Source: Solanum dulcamara | Lineage: Eukaryota > Streptophyta > Magnoliopsida > Solanales > Solanaceae | Direction of reading: 5' to 3' | Assembly (NCBI RefSeq): GCF_947179165.1 | Contig: NC_077244.1 | Coordinates: 14,080,949 to 14,144,948 of the forward strand | DNA length: 64,000 bases | Shown: one piece after another, positions 44,101 to 57,084 of the stretch | How positions within the stretch are numbered: the stretch's first letter is position 1 | How the letters are laid out: each line of letters starts with the position of its first letter | Position numbers and translations under genes: made by a program | The notes under the pieces: generated by a model | Databases searched by the model: none | Told to the model about the DNA's origin: nothing | What the model saw: only the letters and a program-made list of their open reading frames with translations

Positions 44101-46122
44101 TGTCATATCACGATCCGAACTAAGACAAAGACGTGACACGACAATCGGAGTGCAAAAGACTCCAACCATAATCCATCTTAGCATACATAAGGTTAATAAC
44201 ATGATAAAGATAAGCGGAAGTAATCATCATAAGGGAATGCGACTAAGGGAAATCAACTTAATAGATATCCAAACCAGACTATATCATATTCCGTCTAAAC
44301 ATACCTCTAATTTTAGTCTTTGATGGGGGCTTAGGACAAGATCCTAGCTCACCCGAATAATAAGAAGAAGATAAATAATAGAAACACGAAACAAATTCAT
44401 TGCCCTCTATAAGATGAGGACTCACAAACTCTTGATATCTAATAAACTCTAGCCACAAATAAGATGGTCGTGAGTGGTGTACACCCCTACATTAAGAGAA
44501 AATATAGGGAAAATATGCATTAGTACTTTGAATATACTAAGTATGTGAGGTATGCATGAACAAGTAAAGAAACATACACAGTATGCCATACGATGCATGA
44601 CCAATCGTAATGAACAGGAGTAAGGCTCAACATATTTGAAAACATATAAAACTCATAGTCAATGAATTTCATAAAACTTCATCATATAACTCATAACTTA
44701 ACTTCAACTTGTGTGGGATAAGACCTTTAACCGACATCTAAGATCATGCGAGCTATTATATGGAATCTGATAAAACACTCATCGAGAATGATCATAACAT
44801 AATAGGGAAAAATAGTAACTGCCTATCATTCCATCTTTAAAACACATTAGGAATAGCTCATTAACTTAGTGATTCATAAGAATCGATAACTTTGGTGAGA
44901 ATTTTCCTTATCACCATCTTTAACATGATTGTGTGAGAATTATACTTATCACACCTTAATAATATATTTGATCTTAACTTTGATCATCATCATAACTTTC
45001 ATCATAAAATCATAATCTTAACTTAAAATCATAGAAACGTTCATGGTAAATCATTTAACTCATGATCAACTTATAAAATCTCCTTAACTTTCATAATCAT
45101 AACTTAAAAGTATCCTTATGCATGGGCATTGATAATTCAACTGAAAATCACACAATTCATATGGAAACATACGTATAATGATCACCGATAACATCTAAAA
45201 TAGAATTAAATAAGCCCAATGCAATTCATCAAAACTAGGGTTCATAATTCAATTAAAATTTTAAAAAAATTTGAGAAAGCTTTGGGACTTCATGGGTGAA
45301 AGGAACTCATGATTCAATCCTCACATTCCTTGCTTGAATTCACTAAAAATTAAAGAAGAACCGTGAAGAAATTTTAAAACCCTAGCTTGAGTTTGAAGAA
45401 GAAACCTTGAGAGAAATTTGGAGTTCATGTCTTAGTGCAATTTTGAAGAGTGAATTGAATAGGAGGGGAATTTAAAGAATTAAATATATATAGACTTTGA
45501 ACTTGGATATAAAAGTGTCTAGGTTCATTGAACCAAACTTTGGAAAATATACAATTACCCCTCATTAAACTTCAGACTTTGGACCTATAAGAGCCTTCCT
45601 ACGGGTCGTATAAGAATTGACGAGTCATCAAAATGACTTGTCATGTAGGTCTGAGATAAGACTTGATTTTTGAGTCTCTGAATTTTGCAAATGGGTCATT
45701 TCTACTACCCGTAAACTTTATTACGGCTAGTCAAATCCATCCGTCCTGCGGTCTCAAAACCTGCAAAATATAGGTCTCTGAAGTTTTGTTATGAGTCATT
45801 TCTACGACTCGTAATAAATTCCACAAATCATCCTGTCAAGTCATAGACTTGACCCTTAGGGACTTTAGAAACTTAGCCTCAGGAATCTTCCTACGAGTTT
45901 CATCTACGGGTCATTTAAAATATTATGGGTCGTATACATGAGCCGTAAGATACTCCTCTATGTTTGGTCATGTTCAACTGCTAAGGGTCACTCCACAACT
46001 CATTCTTATGAGTTGTAGAACTATCTATGGGTCGTAGAGTAATACGTAAGGCTGAAGCTAGTCAAAAGTTTGAGGATATCTTTTGGGCTCCAATTCTCTA
46101 ACTTTCGTGGTCTTACATGTCA
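44101..46122 (-). mobile_element. minus-strand gypsy LTR
   Basis: The plus strand runs from TGTCATATCACGATCC to CTTACATGTCA, so TG...CA. Internal content matches minus-oriented LTRs of this window (CTAGCCACAAATAAG; donor-like reverse CTTACC missing). A cluster of TACGGGTCGTA, TACGACTCGTA and similar words lies at 45600-46040. No target duplication was found: the left flank is another LTR end, the right flank TCAAGG. Non-coding. Confidence 0.55.
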
Positions 46123-46473
46123 TCAAGGCTTGAGAGCACATTAAGATTCTAAGTTTATTCTTGTAGTTAGTATCCTCTAATTTCTCTTCATTCCAGATGT
46201 AATTTTTATTTATTCATTTTTTTTCTTTCTAAGTTATCATTTTTTAGATCTAAGCACTTCGTTCTATATGTTTATCCAGTAAGGTCCTATAATTGCGATG
46301 CTTCAGAAAATCAAAATGAAGAGGTTTTACAAATATTTTTTTACCTTGACTTTGTGCAACTATTTTTTTCATATAGTTAATAAAGACATAACTTTTAGTG
46401 TTAATAAATTACTGTTAACTCCTAATAGTAGTAGATTTTTGAAAGTTTTAATTTCATATAACGTGCAACATAT
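46123..46473 (+). repeat. AT-rich unit with unoccupied LINE target
   Basis: Start of another AT-rich subunit. TTAAGATTCTAAGTTTATTC then TTGTAGTTAGTATCC (46141-46175) is the single-copy version of the site that the LINE duplicated at 29716 and 40613. It leads into the first 3-kb tandem unit. Confidence 0.85.
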
Positions 46474-47143
46474 GTGTAGGTGGAGTCATTTGTTTTCACA
46501 ATATTACAACTTATACTAGCTATATCTCAATTCATGTGATTGTGTTAGATTGGACATATTATCTAGGAATGAAAAAGAAGACTTTCCAAACTTGCCGGCT
46601 AAAAGAAACTATAAGTATTTGTGTGAGTATTTATCATCTCAGTAAGGATATTGAGAATTTATAAAGTAAATTTTTCCTAGTATTTTAAGGGAAATTATTA
46701 ACTTGAGGAATTATTTGATAATTTTCATACCGAAGAAGGAAAAACTAGTCAGATAGTATTATTGCGGATAAAGTTGAATAATTACGTAAATTAGAAAGAT
46801 ATAATAGCCCTTTTACCTCTATTGAATAAAATATGCTTGTTCAAATCAAAGTATTGAAATTTATAACAAACAGTTATTTAGTTTTGAAATTAGTGTTGTA
46901 CTTGAAATTTTCCAAAATTAATTTTATGGATCTAATTTATATTTATGAATAATCTACTAATATTATCCATATATTATAAATAATATGCATATCTAGATCG
47001 TCATTGTTGTACTCAATTTTATGATTTCCAACATACAAAGTTCATTTTTGAAGTTATCATCCTGTCATTTCTCTTTATTCTAGATGTACATTTTTTTAAT
47101 TGCCTTTTATTTTCTAATTAATCATTTTTTATATCTGAACACA

Positions 47144-47184
<41 letters not shown>

Positions 47185-49463
47185 CAAGAGAGGTCCCAAA
47201 ATAGTGATTCTTGAGAAAATCAGAATGAGGAGGTTTTATAAAGTTTTGTTTAACTTGACTATGTGCAACTCTGTTTTTTTCTTTTAGAGTTAATAAATAC
47301 ATTACTATTGTTGACTCCTATTAATACTAGATTATTTTTAAGGAACTAATTTCACGACTCGTGCAATGCACGTGTATGTTGAGTCATTTTGTTCACAATT
47401 AACTATTACTTATATCCCAGTTCATATTTATTATGTTGGAATGAACATTATTTTGGGAATGAAATGAAGACTTTCAAAAACTATGGTCTAAAATAAACTA
47501 AAAATATTATATGGCTATAAATTATCTAATTAAAGATAAATTGAGCATTTTATGTTAAACTTTTTTTAGCTATTAAAAAGTGTCATTTTAGCTGATAACA
47601 TTAATTTAAATAAATATTTTATAAGTTTCAAATCGACGAGAGCAAAATTAGTCAAATAGTATTATTTAGGATAAAGATGCACAATTTCGTAAAGTAGAGA
47701 GGAATATTAGCCCTTTTACAATAATGAATAAAATTTTCATATTCCAATAAGAGAGTTGAAACTTATTACAAATGATTTGTAATCACCCTCCAGGTCATTT
47801 TAGAAACAAAACATTCATTGTTTTCGTTTAGAGTGTTCCTGTAGCAACCCCAAGTCATTTATGACTTGTTGGTACTGACTATTCAATTGCATGGTCATTC
47901 GTTTGGATTTTAGGCTCATTTCCCTATTTTGGAGCTTTTATAACTTGAAAAATTGACTTCGGTCATAAATTTAGTAAACAACCTCGGAACGGTATTCTGA
48001 CGGTTCTATGAACTCCACAATAGCCAAATTAGGCTAGTAGCATAGTCGATACGAGTATCGAGGAAATCTGTATGAGTTCGGAGAAATTTTGCGCTTAAGC
48101 CTTGAAAACTGGCCAATAGAATTCTGACAGTGCGGTTATCTCCAAAATATCGAGTTTGGTCTAGAATGAACTTTCATGCGTGTCCCAAAGCTTCTGGTCT
48201 CATTTCGAGCCCTTTTGTGGATTGTGTCTTAAAATGGTGCATGGGAGTGGGACCTACTCTTTATCCAGATGGCCTCCATCGAAAATTTCGAGGTAATGAC
48301 CCTGAAGTTCATTTTTGAATTTTTTTGTAAAAAGAATATTTTACCCCTCCCAATAGTTTTCCTGAGTCATATTTGACTGTTATCAGATGTCAGTTCTGTA
48401 GTTTTCTTAAAAACTTGAGATTTTTTCTAAACTTTGAGTTTTAAAGGTTTACAATGACTCAAAAGGAATATTTGAGGTCATTCACAGTTTTGAGTTTCGG
48501 AATGGAATTCCGTTGATTTTGTCATTTTTGAAATGTTGAAATTGGTCTAAGAGAGTTGACGGAATCGCAATTGGATCATATTGCAGATTTGAGGGGTTGA
48601 ATTGGAAATAGTTGAATATTTGCCCATAGGTTCGACTTTGGTCAATGTTTTAAGGGTCAGATGCTCGAAATTGAATTCTGACTATTTCGTTGGATTTGGA
48701 AGGTGGTTTTAGGCCTAGGGAGAGTTCCTGTATAATTTTTGAAAGCTCCATGAGCATTTTGGACTTTTGAGGCATAATCTTGGGTTAGTTGTGACATTTT
48801 CGTTTACGAGTCAATGAGGCCTCGAAATCAAATTCCAATGGTTTTGATGAATCCGTAATGTCGAGTTTTTTAGGGTTATTTATATGGTTTGTCTATACGG
48901 GGTTCCTAATGAATTTCAAGGGTCAATTCAGACACTTTAAGACTTGAAAGATTTGTCGGTTTTGGTGCCTTCGCTTAAGCGAAGGGAGTGTAGAAAAAGC
49001 GACCTTAGCTTATGCGAACACGCTGTCGCAAAAGCGAAGGTTCGGGTTTTGTAAAGGGTCTAAAAAGCGACCCAAGTGGTCGCTTTAGCGAAGGGGAGAA
49101 GGTCGCAAAAGCGACCCAAATTCTGAAAAAGCGAGGGTCCGCTCAAGAGAACCTATGTCGCTTAAGCAACATCTGAGAGGGGTTTTGGCTGGGGTTTACG
49201 CTATTTTCTCTATTTTGAACTTTGGAGCTCAGTAGTGGCGATTTAGAGAAGGCATTTTCATTGGGTAAGTTATTTTGACTCTACTTCATCATTTGTCATT
49301 GATTAAGTGATGATTCAAACATGTATTTGGGGATTTGAATGGGTGAAAATGACCCTTTTTCAAGAACTTGAGAAAAATCTTAAATCATTTATTGTGACTT
49401 GATTAGGGCTGGGTTTTTGAAGTGGTTTTCTATATTAAGTCCCTAAAATTAAGAGGAATGCAT
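46474..49463 (+). repeat. 3-kb tandem unit A
   Basis: First of three head-to-tail units (2990 bp). It starts GTGTAGGTGGAGTCAT and contains the rest of one AT-rich subunit, a second subunit with (TC)n(TA)n at 47144-47184, and a truncated LTR from 47840. Units A and B differ by few substitutions in the parts compared. Confidence 0.93.
47840..49463 (+). mobile_element. truncated LTR in unit A with palindrome box
   Basis: Begins TGTAGCAACCCCAAGTCATT, like LTR starts in this lineage. It holds an 18-bp perfect palindrome CCTTCGCTTAAGCGAAGG at about 48968-48985, with further GCGAAGG / AAGCGACC words to 49165, and a donor-like TTGG|GTAAGTTA near 49264. It is cut at the unit boundary. Frames inside are shadows. 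The same LTR part is at 50820-52443 and 53852-54588. Confidence 0.7.
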
Positions 49464-50135
49464 GTGTAGGTGGAGTCATTCGTTTTCACAATATTACAAC
49501 TTATACAAGCTGTATCTCAATTCATGTGATTGCGTTATAATGGACATTATATCTAGGAATGAAAAAGAAGACTTTCCAAACTTGCCGGCTAAAAGATACT
49601 ATAAGTATTTGTGTGTGTATAAATCATCTCATTAAGGATTATGAGAATTTTTAAAGTAAATATTACCTAATATTTTAAGGGAAATTATTAACTTGAGTAA
49701 ATATTTGATAATTTTCATACCGAAAAAGGAAAACTAGTCAGATAGTATTATTGCAGATAAAGTTTAATAATTCCGCAAATTAGAAAGATATAATAGCCCT
49801 TTTACCCCTATCGAATAAAATATGCTTGTTCAAATTAAAGTATTGAAATTTATAACAAAAAGTTATTTAGTTTTGAAATTAGTGTTGTACTTGAAATTTT
49901 CCAAAATTAATTTTATGGATCTAATTTATATTTATGAATTATCTACTAATATTATTCATATATTATAAATAATATGCATATCTAGATCGTCAATGTTGTA
50001 CTCAATTGTAAGATTTCCAACATACAAAGCTCATTTTTGAAGTTATCATCCTGTGATTTCTCTTCATTCTAGATGTACATTTTTTAAATTGCTTTTTATT
50101 TTCTAATTAATTATCTTTTTATATCTGAACACGTT

Positions 50136-50166
<31 letters not shown>

Positions 50167-52443
50167 CAAGAGAGGTCCCAAAATAGTGATTCTTGAGAAA
50201 ATCAGAATGAAGAGGTTCAATAAAATTTGTTTAACTTGACTATGTGCAACTCTGTTTTTTTCTTTTAGAGTTAATAAATACATTACTATTGTTGACTCCT
50301 ATTAATACTAGATTATTTTTAAGGAACTAATTTCATGACTCGTGCAATGCACGTGTACGTTGAGTCATTTTGTTCAAAATTAGCGACTACTTATATCCCA
50401 GTTCATGTTTATTATGTTGGAATGAACGTTATTTATGAATGAAATGAAGACTTTCAAAAACTATGGTCTAAAATAAACTAGAAATATTATGTGCCTATAA
50501 ACTATCTAATTAAGGATAAATAGAGAATTTTATGTTAAACTTCTTTTAGCTATTAAAAAGTGTCATTTTAGGTGATAACATTAATTTAAATAAATATTTT
50601 ATAAGTTCCAAATCGACGAGAACAAAATTAGTCAAATAGTATTATTTAGGATAAAGATGCACAATTTCGTAAAGTAGAGAGGAATGTTAGCCCTTTTACA
50701 ATAATGAATAAAATTTTCATATTCCAATAAGAGAGTTGAAACTTATTACAAATAATTTGTAATCACCCTCCAGGTCATTTTAGAAACAAAACATTCATTG
50801 TTTTCGTTTAGAGTGTTCCTGTAGCGACCCCAAGTCATTTATGACTTGTTGGTACTGACTATTCAATTGCATGGTCATTCATTTGGATTTTAGGCTCATT
50901 TCCCTATTTTGGAGTTTTTATAACTTGAAAAATTGACTTGGGTCATAACTTTAGTAAACAACCTCGGAACGGTATTCTGACGGTTCTATGAACTCCACAA
51001 TAGCCAAATTAGGCTAGTAGCATAGTCGATACGAGTATCGAGGAAATCTGTATGAGTTCGGAGAAATTTTGCGCTTAAGCCTTGAAAACTGGCCAATAGA
51101 ATTCTGACAGTGCGGTTATCTCCAAAATATCGAGTTTGGTCTAGAATGAACTTTCATGCGTGTCCCAAAGCTTCTGGTCTCATTTCGAGCCCTTTTGTGG
51201 ATTGTGTCTTAAAATGGTGCATGAGAGTGGGACCTACTCTTTATCGAGATGGCCTCCGTCGAAAATTTTGAGGTAATGACCCTGAAGTTCATTTTTGAAA
51301 TTTTTTGTAAAAAGAATATTTTACCCCTCCCAATAGTTTTCCTGAGTCATATTTGACTGTTATCAGATGTCAGTTCTGTAGTTTTCTTAAAAACTTGAGA
51401 TTTTTTCTAAACTTTGAGTTTTAAAGGTTTACAATGACTCAAAAGGAATATTTGAGGTCATTCACAGTTTTGAGTTTCGGAATGGAATTCCGTTGATTTT
51501 GTCATTTTTAAAATGTTGAAATTGGTCTAAGAGAGTTGACGGAATCGCAATTGGATCATATTGCGGATTTGAGGGGTTGAATTGGAAATAGTTGAATATT
51601 TGCCCATAGGTTCGACTTTGGTCAATATTTTAAGGGTCGGATGCTCGGAATTGAATTCTAACTATTCCGTTGGATTCGGAGGGTGGTTTTAGGCCTAGGG
51701 AGAGTTCCTGTATAATTTTCGGAAGCTCCATGAGCATTTTGGACTTTTGAGGCATAATCTTGGGTTAGTTGTGACATTTTCGTTTACGAGTCAATGAGGC
51801 CTCGAAATCAAATTCCAATGGTTTTGATGAATCCGTAATGTCGAGTTTTTTAGGGTTATTTATATGGTTTGTCTATACGGGGTTCCTAATGAATTTCAAG
51901 GGTCAATTCGGACACTTTAAGACTTGAAAGATTTGTCGGTTTTGGTGCCTTCGCTTAAGCGAAGGGAGTGTAGAAAAAGCGACCTTAGCTTATGCGAACA
52001 CGCTGTCGCAAAAGCGAAGGTTCGGGTTTTGTAAAGGGTCTAAAAAGCGACCCAAGTGGTCTCTTTAGCGAAGGGGAGGGGGTCGCAAAAGCGACCCAAA
52101 TTCCGAAAAAGCGAGGGTCCGCTCAAGAGAACCTATGTCGCTTAAGCAACATCTGAGAGGGGTTTTGGCTGGGGTTTAAGCTATTTTCTCTATTTTGAAC
52201 TTTGGAGCTCAGTAGTGGCGATTTAGAGAAGGCATTTTCATTGGGTAAGTTATTTTGACTCTACTTCGTCATTTCTCATTGATTAAGTGATGATTCAAAC
52301 ATGTATTTGGGGATTTGAATGGGTGAAAATGACCCTTTTTCAAGAACTTGAGAAAAATCTTAAATCATTTGTTGTGACTTGATTAGGGCTGGGTTTTTGA
52401 AATGGTTTTCTATATTAAGTCCCTAAAATTAAGAGGAATGCAT
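49464..52443 (+). repeat. 3-kb tandem unit B
   Basis: Second unit (2980 bp), same order as unit A. Its (TC)n(TA)n tract (50135-50166) is the shortest. The palindrome box is at about 51948-52140. The A/B and B/C junctions read AAGAGGAATGCATGTGTAGG in both, so they come from one duplication event type. Confidence 0.93.
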
Positions 52444-53113
52444 GTGTAGGTGGAGTCATTCGTTTTCACAATATTACAACTTATACTAGCTGTATCTCAA
52501 TTCATGTGATTGTGTTATAATGGACATTATATCTAGGAATGAAAAAGAAGACTTTCCAAACTTGTCGGCTAAAAGATACTATAAGTATTTGTGTGTGTAT
52601 AAATCATCTCATTAAGGATTATGAGAATTTTTAAAGTAAATATTACCTAATATTTTAAGGGAAATTATTAACTTGAGTAAATATTTGATAATTTTCATAC
52701 CGAAGAAGGAAAACTAGTCAGATAGTATTATTGCAGATAAAGTTTAATAATTCCGCAAATTAGAAAGATATAATAGCCCTTTTACCCCTATCGTATAAAA
52801 TATGCTTGTTCAAATTAAAGTATTGAAATTTGTAACAAAAAGTTATTTAGTTTTGAAATTAGTGTTGTACTTGAAATTTTCCAAAATTAATTTTATGGAT
52901 CTAATTTATATTTATGAATTATCTACTAATATTATTCATATATTATAAATAATATGCATATCTAGATCGTCAATGTTGTACTCAATTGTAAGATTTCCAA
53001 CATACAAAGCTCATTTTTGAAGTTATCATCCTGTGATTTCTCTTCATTCTAGATGTACATTTTTTTAATTGCTTTTTATTTTCTAATTAATTATTTTTTT
53101 ATATCTGAACACG

Positions 53114-53200
<87 letters not shown>

Positions 53201-54588
53201 AGAGAGGTCCCAAAATAGTGATTCTTGAGAAAATCAGAATGAAGAGGTTCAATAAAATTTGTTTAACTTGACTATGTGCAACTCTGTTTTTTTCTTTTAG
53301 AGTTAATAAATACATTACTATTGTTGACTCCTATTAATACTAGATTATTTTTAAGGAACTAATTTCATGACTCGTGCAATGCACGTGTACGTTGAGTCAT
53401 TTTGTTCAAAATTAGCGACTACTTATATCCCAGTTCATGTTTATTATGTTGGAATTAACGTTATTTATGAATGAAATGAAGACTTTCAAAAACTATGGTC
53501 TAAAATAAACTAGAAATATTATGTGCCTATAAACTATCTAATTAAGGATAAATAGAGAATTTTATGTTAAACTTCTTTTAGCTATTAAAAAGTGTCATTT
53601 TAGGTGATAACATTAATTTAAATAAATATGTTATAAGTTCCAAATCGACGAGAGCAAAATTAGTCAAATAGTATTATTTAGGATAAAGATGCACAATTTC
53701 GTAAAGTAGAGAGTAATATTATCCCTTTTACAATAATGAATAAAATTTTCATATTCCAATAAGAGAGTTGAAACTTATTACAAATGATTTGTAATCACCC
53801 TCCAGGTCATTTTAGAAACAAAACATTCATTTTTTTCATTTAGAGTGTTCCTGTAGCGACCCCAAGTCATTTATGACTTGTTGGTACTGACTATTCAATT
53901 GCATGGTCATTCGTTTGGATTTTAGGCTCATTTCCCTATTTTGGAGCTTTTATAACTTGAAAAATTGACTTCGGTCATAACTTTAGTAAACAACCTCGGA
54001 ACGGTATTCTGACGGTTCTATGAACTCCACAATAGCCAAATTAGGCTAGTAGCATAATCGATACGAGTATCGAGGAAATCTGTATGAGTTTGGAGAAATT
54101 TTGCGCTTAAGCCTTGAAAACTGGCCAATAGAATTCTGATAGTGCGGTTATCTCCAAAATATCGAGTTTGGTCTAGAATGAACTTTCATGCGTGTCCCAA
54201 AGCTTCTGGTCTCATTTCGAGCCCTTTTGTGGATTGTGTCTTAAAATGGTGCATGGGAGTGGGACCTACTCTTTATCGAGATAGCCTCCGTCGAAAATTT
54301 CGAGGTAATGACCCTGAAGTTCATTTTTGAATTTTTTTGTAAAAAGAATATTTTACCCCTCCCAATAGTTTTCCTGAGTCATAATTGACTGATATCTGAT
54401 GTCAGTTCTGTAGTTTTCTTAAAAACTTGAGATTTTTTCTAAACTTGTTTTAAAGGTTTACAATGACTCAAAAGGAATATTTGAGGTCATTCACAGTTTT
54501 GAGTTTCGAAATGGAATTCCGTTGATTTTGTCATTTTTGAAATGTTGAAATTGGTCTAAGAGAGTTGACGGAATCGCAATTGGATCAT
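52444..54588 (+). repeat. 3-kb tandem unit C, truncated
   Basis: Third unit, cut after 2145 bp inside its LTR (GGATCATATT) by the second copy of the 9.4-kb block. Its (TC)n(TA)n tract is greatly expanded (53116-53198). The cut lies before the palindrome box. Confidence 0.93.
53116..53198. repeat. expanded (TC)n(TA)n in unit C
   Basis: About 11 CT and 31 TA repeats. The homologous tracts are 28 bp at 41604, 41 bp at 47144 and 32 bp at 50135. Frames through it encode only alternating Tyr-Ile. Confidence 0.97.
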
Positions 54589-55132
54589 ATTTCTTGCAGT
54601 CTACCTTATCCATTGGATAATCTATAATGAAGTGTCCTGTCTTGACACATTGGTGACACAAGTCTATGACATTGGCAAATCGACTAGAATTACCTTTCTT
54701 GACGAAACCTCCATTCCTTCTTACAATCTTATGAAATCTCTCAGTCAAATATGCTATTTCTTCATCCTCAACTGAGAGTTCATTTAAAGCAACTTTAAGA
54801 GCAAGAGTTTTCGCCTGATTTGTCTCCTTCTTCAGACTATCCTAAGCTCAATTTAGTTCATATGTTTGGAGACTTCCAATCAATGCATCCACTATCTTAA
54901 CCTTCAGGTCCTTCGCTTCAGTTCTTACATCCACTTTGCTAGCCCATGACTTGGGAAGAATCCTCAGAAACTTCCTCACCTATTTTCTAGGATGATCATG
55001 TTCACCAAGACTTTGAAGCTCATTGATAATGGAATAGAACTTGGTGTGCATATCATAGATAGACTCTCTCTCTTGGGATCGACCCTAACATTCGTTAGGT
55101 TCTATATTTGATTAAGGATAGCTTTATACTTC
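54589..55132 (-). pseudogene. copia gag UBN2 and zinc knuckle, copy 2
   Basis: Second copy of the UBN2-type gag fragment. It keeps ERFHKIVRRNGGFVKKGNSS and the knuckle CHQCVKTGHFIIDYP with Tyr for the last Cys, as in copy 1. It stops abruptly at 54589, where copy 1 continues into the coiled-coil region, proving that the left edge here is the derived junction. Confidence 0.75.
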
Positions 55133-55148
55133 TTTAGGGACATGTACT

Positions 55149-57026
55149 TTGAGCATATCACCATTATTGCTTTTGTCTCATCACTCTTTTGAGGACAGAG
55201 GTGATGCCGCCTCTCCTCTCCATCTCTATCACCCTCTCTCCCTGTCACACTATTCCTCTATCCCCACTGCCCCAAAAATGACCAACAGACCCCTTACGAT
55301 TTGTACAAGAAAAGCTCCGAGACAATCATCATGGTTGAAGCCAGATTAGCTAAGAATGCGAGGTCAGAGTATTTTGGTAAAGACAGATACTTATAGATCC
55401 ATCTGGTTATGATATTTTTCTAGTTTGTCTATTATACTCATCTTTTCATTTCTTTATTCTTCAAATGTATTGTTAGATAAAAATATTGTAATGACTCTGA
55501 AGGCCAGTTTTGGCATTTTTGATAAAATTATTATTTTACCCCTCCCGTTAGTTTCTCCGAATCACTTTTGTATGGGTCTGAAAGTTAGTTTTTGGAAAGC
55601 TTGTGAAAATTTGAGGTTTTGCTTGAGAAATTGATTCTAAAGGCTTAAGTTGTCAAAATTTGAATTTCAGAGTCATTTAGAGTTTTGAGTCTCAGAATGG
55701 AATTTCATTGATTCCTTCAATTTTGGAATGTGGAAATTGGTCTAGGAGAATTGTCAGAATCAGATTTGGTGTTAAAACGTGGAATTTAGGTCTGAAGTTA
55801 GAAATTTAGTTAAAGTTGGTTCAAGTTTTACTTTTGTCAACATTTAAAGTTTGGGTGCTTAGATAGGATTTCAGATGGTTCCAATGATTTCAGGAGGTGA
55901 TTCTAATGCTAGAAATGACTTTGTTATAATTTTTAGAGATCCCGAGTGTATTTTGGGTATTGCATGTGCTAGAACTAGTTTAGTTGTGACTTATCAGATT
56001 TTGGGTCAAGGTGTCCTCGAATTCGAATTTTGATGGTTCCATTGTGTCCGGAACATCGCATTTAGTAGTTTGCATATCTGTTTTGTCTTCATGGGATTTC
56101 GATCGAAGCATGAGGGTCAATTCAGAGACTTAGCCTTGTGAAATATTTCTATCAACTGGTGCATCCAGTTGTTCTTCAAGTTTGCGAAGAATTTCTATCG
56201 TAATTGTGATGTTCCATTATTTTTGTCTTCGCAATCGCGAGGTATTGGTCGCGATCAGGATGAAGCGAGGGCCTGACCTTCGCAATCGTGATGTAAGTGG
56301 GTTGCAATCGCGAAGAGATTGGTCACTTCTGCAGGTGGTTCAAGTCTATGATTATCTACACCTTGGTTCAAGTCCTTGGTTACTATCAAACCTCAGTTCA
56401 AGTCCTTGGTCTCTTTTACACGTGGTTCAAGCCCATGATTATCCACACCTTGGTTCAAGTCCTTGGTTACTATAAAATATTGGTTCAAGTCCCTAATCCT
56501 CTCATGATTCTTTGGTCCAAGTCCTTAACTATTTTTCATCTTTGGTTAAAGCTTCTTGTTAAAAAAAAGGCCTAGTTCAAGTCCAAGGGATTTTATAATG
56601 TTGTTGGTACTTCATCAGATTCTCTTATTTTACTTCAACTATCTTTGTTTCTATCGGGCTTATGGGAGTCCATTAAAGTTAGTACTTTTAGACTTATACA
56701 CGAGCATACCCATTGGGTTTATAGGAGTCCAGTGGATTTAGGTAGCTTCTCTCCTTTTCCTTGTGTGTTGAGTACTCCCGTGTACATAAAGACATTGAGT
56801 TCTTATATTTGTCTTTAGTTGTGGTTAGTTCTCGCATTTCAGTTTACTTTTGCTTATGTTTCTCAATCTCCCTATGATTTCTACTGGGTACTTATTGTTT
56901 TAGTGCTAATACTTTCATGATGCAGGTTCGAGTACAAGCTATCAATATTGATTTCGAGCTTGCTGTAATCGTGACCAGTGATGAGGGTGAGCACTCAGCA
57001 TTCTTGATTTACCTATTTCCCTCTTT

Positions 57027-57084
<58 letters not shown>

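Noticed and set aside
48130..48318. 62-codon frame repeated in the tandem units (48130, 54142)
   Set aside because: It recurs only because the DNA is duplicated; unit B breaks the frame and it lies in LTR sequence.
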